NCBI GenBank assembly: GCA_021186555.1
Contig: JAJKFL010000006.1
Coordinates: 38,561,478 to 38,625,477 of the forward strand
Direction: 5' to 3'
DNA from: Reticulitermes speratus
Taxonomy: Eukaryota; Arthropoda; Insecta; Blattodea; Rhinotermitidae
DNA length: 64,000 bases
Positions 55,701 to 58,700 of the stretch are shown one piece after another (within the stretch, counting starts at the first letter, position 1; every line of letters starts with the position of its first letter). The position numbers and the translations under genes are program-made. Under the pieces are notes generated by a model. It was not told the origin of the DNA. It saw only the letters and a list, made by a program, of their open reading frames with translations, and ran no database searches.

Positions 55701-58700
55701 TGTTCAATTGTCTTTTGATAACAAATATCAGGGCACATCTAGCAGTGCTGGCCCATTCAATATTTCTCACAAATTATTCAAGTTCAATAGGAGATGCAAA
55801 GGTAACTAATAAGATGCAATGTCAGTTAACCTCAACCCTACAAACTACATCAAACCTTATTACTTTGTGTTTATTAAAACATTATTCTTATTTTATTTTA
55901 AGCAATTTTAATGTCTAGAAAAAACAAAGAACATTATTATAAAACATTTAAAATATGCTATGTAACATACAATAACTGAATGGTAAACAAAGTAGTTAAA
56001 TGTGAAATACCACAAAAGAAAAGAAGATATGCTGATAAATATCAGAAGTCACACCATGAATTCTAGACTCCCTGAAACTCAAACGTATGTAACTCATGTG
56101 TAAACACTGTCTCAATGAAACAACAGGCAACTGTGATACCTCTGTTGTGCATGATCTGACCATCATATTTTGAAGTGTCCTCACTCACTGTGTGAAATGT
56201 CACACTAACCCTAATGTGAACCAATTCTTATGATAAATCTCTACCAAGTTGTAATTACTACAGCAGACTAATCACAATTCATGTCTACTGTATACTGCAG
56301 TCTCAAACCCACACCAAAGTTCATATTATCATGGAGCTGGAAGAGTCACCTGATCAAACTGCAAGGCCTGCCTTGCTTGTTCTTGACGGTCCTCCTCTTC
56401 AGCCTTTGCAGTGTCCTGAGATATCTTGATCACCATCCACAGGTTGCGTTTATCATGTGAAGTCATTCCATCTTCCAACATTCCCAGGTCTGAAAATGAC
56501 ATCAATTAACTGAAATTTACTTGTTATAAAAACAGTCCAAAAATCTGCAGATGATATAGGATATTAACACACACCTTATCCAGCAGCAATGTGCACTGGA
56601 AGATTGTCAAAGTCTCACTTTGTCTGCCTCATAAACATACTCTGACTAAATAGGTTCTGCAAGATATGGCATTCTCACAGTAGTGCTGATGAAGATTTCA
56701 ATCTTCACAGATATGATACCAAGTGGACTGATACATAGGTACCAATGTTTTGGAGGAGCTTGATACCTCCATCCTCAGGGCAGTCAAAGGAGTGGTACCT
56801 ATATATCAATCTGCACAGTATCATATCCCAGAAGCTTTATTAGTAAATAATTCTTCTTCATATTAACTTTAATGGTCTGGTAAAATATTGAATACCTGCG
56901 ACACATCAGAACCTTCCCAGTGATAAAAATATGTTGACATGGAATAATCCATCCTAATAAAGCGTTCTGATATAAAAATATAGTATAATTTGTAAGTACA
57001 TAAGTAAGAATAATAGACAATAATTATATAATAGTATCCAATACACTGCATTTAATTACAGGAAAATCTATCTACTGATATTAAAGACATATTCCACGAA
57101 AGAGTATCTACAAATACAATATGAAATTATACAAAAGAAAGCAACATAATTCTTTTTTGAAAAAAAAAAATCTTAAAACTCCCACAGTACATAAATACTT
57201 ATTAATTAGTGCTAATTTTATTACAGTGATTACTAGAATAAACACCTATGTAACTGGATATTCATAATTACACAGCACACCTTACTGTAACAAAAGAAAA
57301 ACAAGCAAGGGAAGATACCACATTTTTATCTAAAAAAAAGCATCGAATTGTACCCTGTTATAAATGAAAATTTATAAGGCTAAAACAAAGAACAAAAATA
57401 ACAAAAATAAATGAACAATCAAACAACAAACACAACTATATATATTTTATAATATATTATTACATCAGGTATTCAGCTACATGTTTCAGCTTACAAAGAA
57501 ACCATCATCAGGCTGCATATGATGAAATAAAAGTTTAACAACTGTAATATTAAAATATATAAAAATACACTCAAGTCAAGATCTCAAACTTGTTGCATCA
57601 GTTCATGTTGTCTAATGTCAAAACTGTGACCAAAACAACACATAAGTATTAAGTAGGCTTGAAGTAGCTAGATATAAAGATAAAATATATAATAAAATTT
57701 GCAGACATGGATGTATGATCATACTAAGTCCAAAACCATATGGGGTAGGTATATAATAATGGCTGACCGGGTCAATGTAGATCATATAGCTTGAAGTAGC
57801 TGGATACACAGCATGAATATCTGGTAAATTTTATATTATCATCACCGTGCATTTTCACTCTATTTTTTAAAAAACAACCAACTAATGCACATTAAATGTC
57901 ACTATTTATTTAGTTGACACATGTTTCGATCCTTGTCGGATCATCATCAGGGGGACTTTCTATCAAGCTACACTTTTTCACACATCCACAAGTTCATGTG
58001 CTATCGTTTGCATTCAAGCTACTATTGGCCCTGTTACACTATGCAACCTCTAGGAAAAAATTACGTTAAAATTGTAATAACTGAGATACTGTACAAAATT
58101 CTAGAAAGTTGAAAGGTTAAAAAGTTAAAAGTTTTGTGTCTATATTCACTTTGTTTTTAACATCCGTCATCGTATCAGCTACGCACTTTATTAACTTGAT
58201 GTTACATAGAGTCGTGTACTTAGATATGGAGGTCACTTTTGAATTACACTGTAAAAAATGGAATTGAGTATATTAAAATATATTAAAACTGATTTTCTCA
58301 AGTTGTATTTTATATAGTATTGAGGCTAGGATTTATTCAATGACATACCTGTTTTGTACTGCTTGTTGGCGTGTTGCGTGTTCGTGTCTATTGGACGTCT
58401 AGTGGAATGTGCTAGGGGATCGTGGTTGAGGTGCGTTATATCTGTGTATTGGTAGGGGGATGGGATGGGGTTAATCACAGTGTTGCAATCTGTTGGAAGG
58501 TCTTGTAATTCCTATTGAGGAAGTGTAACTGATGTTTACGTATGTTCATTTTTAAGGGGTTGAATGGTGGGGGTGTAGAACTTGAACAGAGGGTTTTCTT
58601 CGGCCGGGTTCTGTTCGATCAATAAATGTTGTCTGTGGTATGACTGTATATAGAGATTCTCTTAATAAATTTATAACCAACTGATACACAATTGAACCGC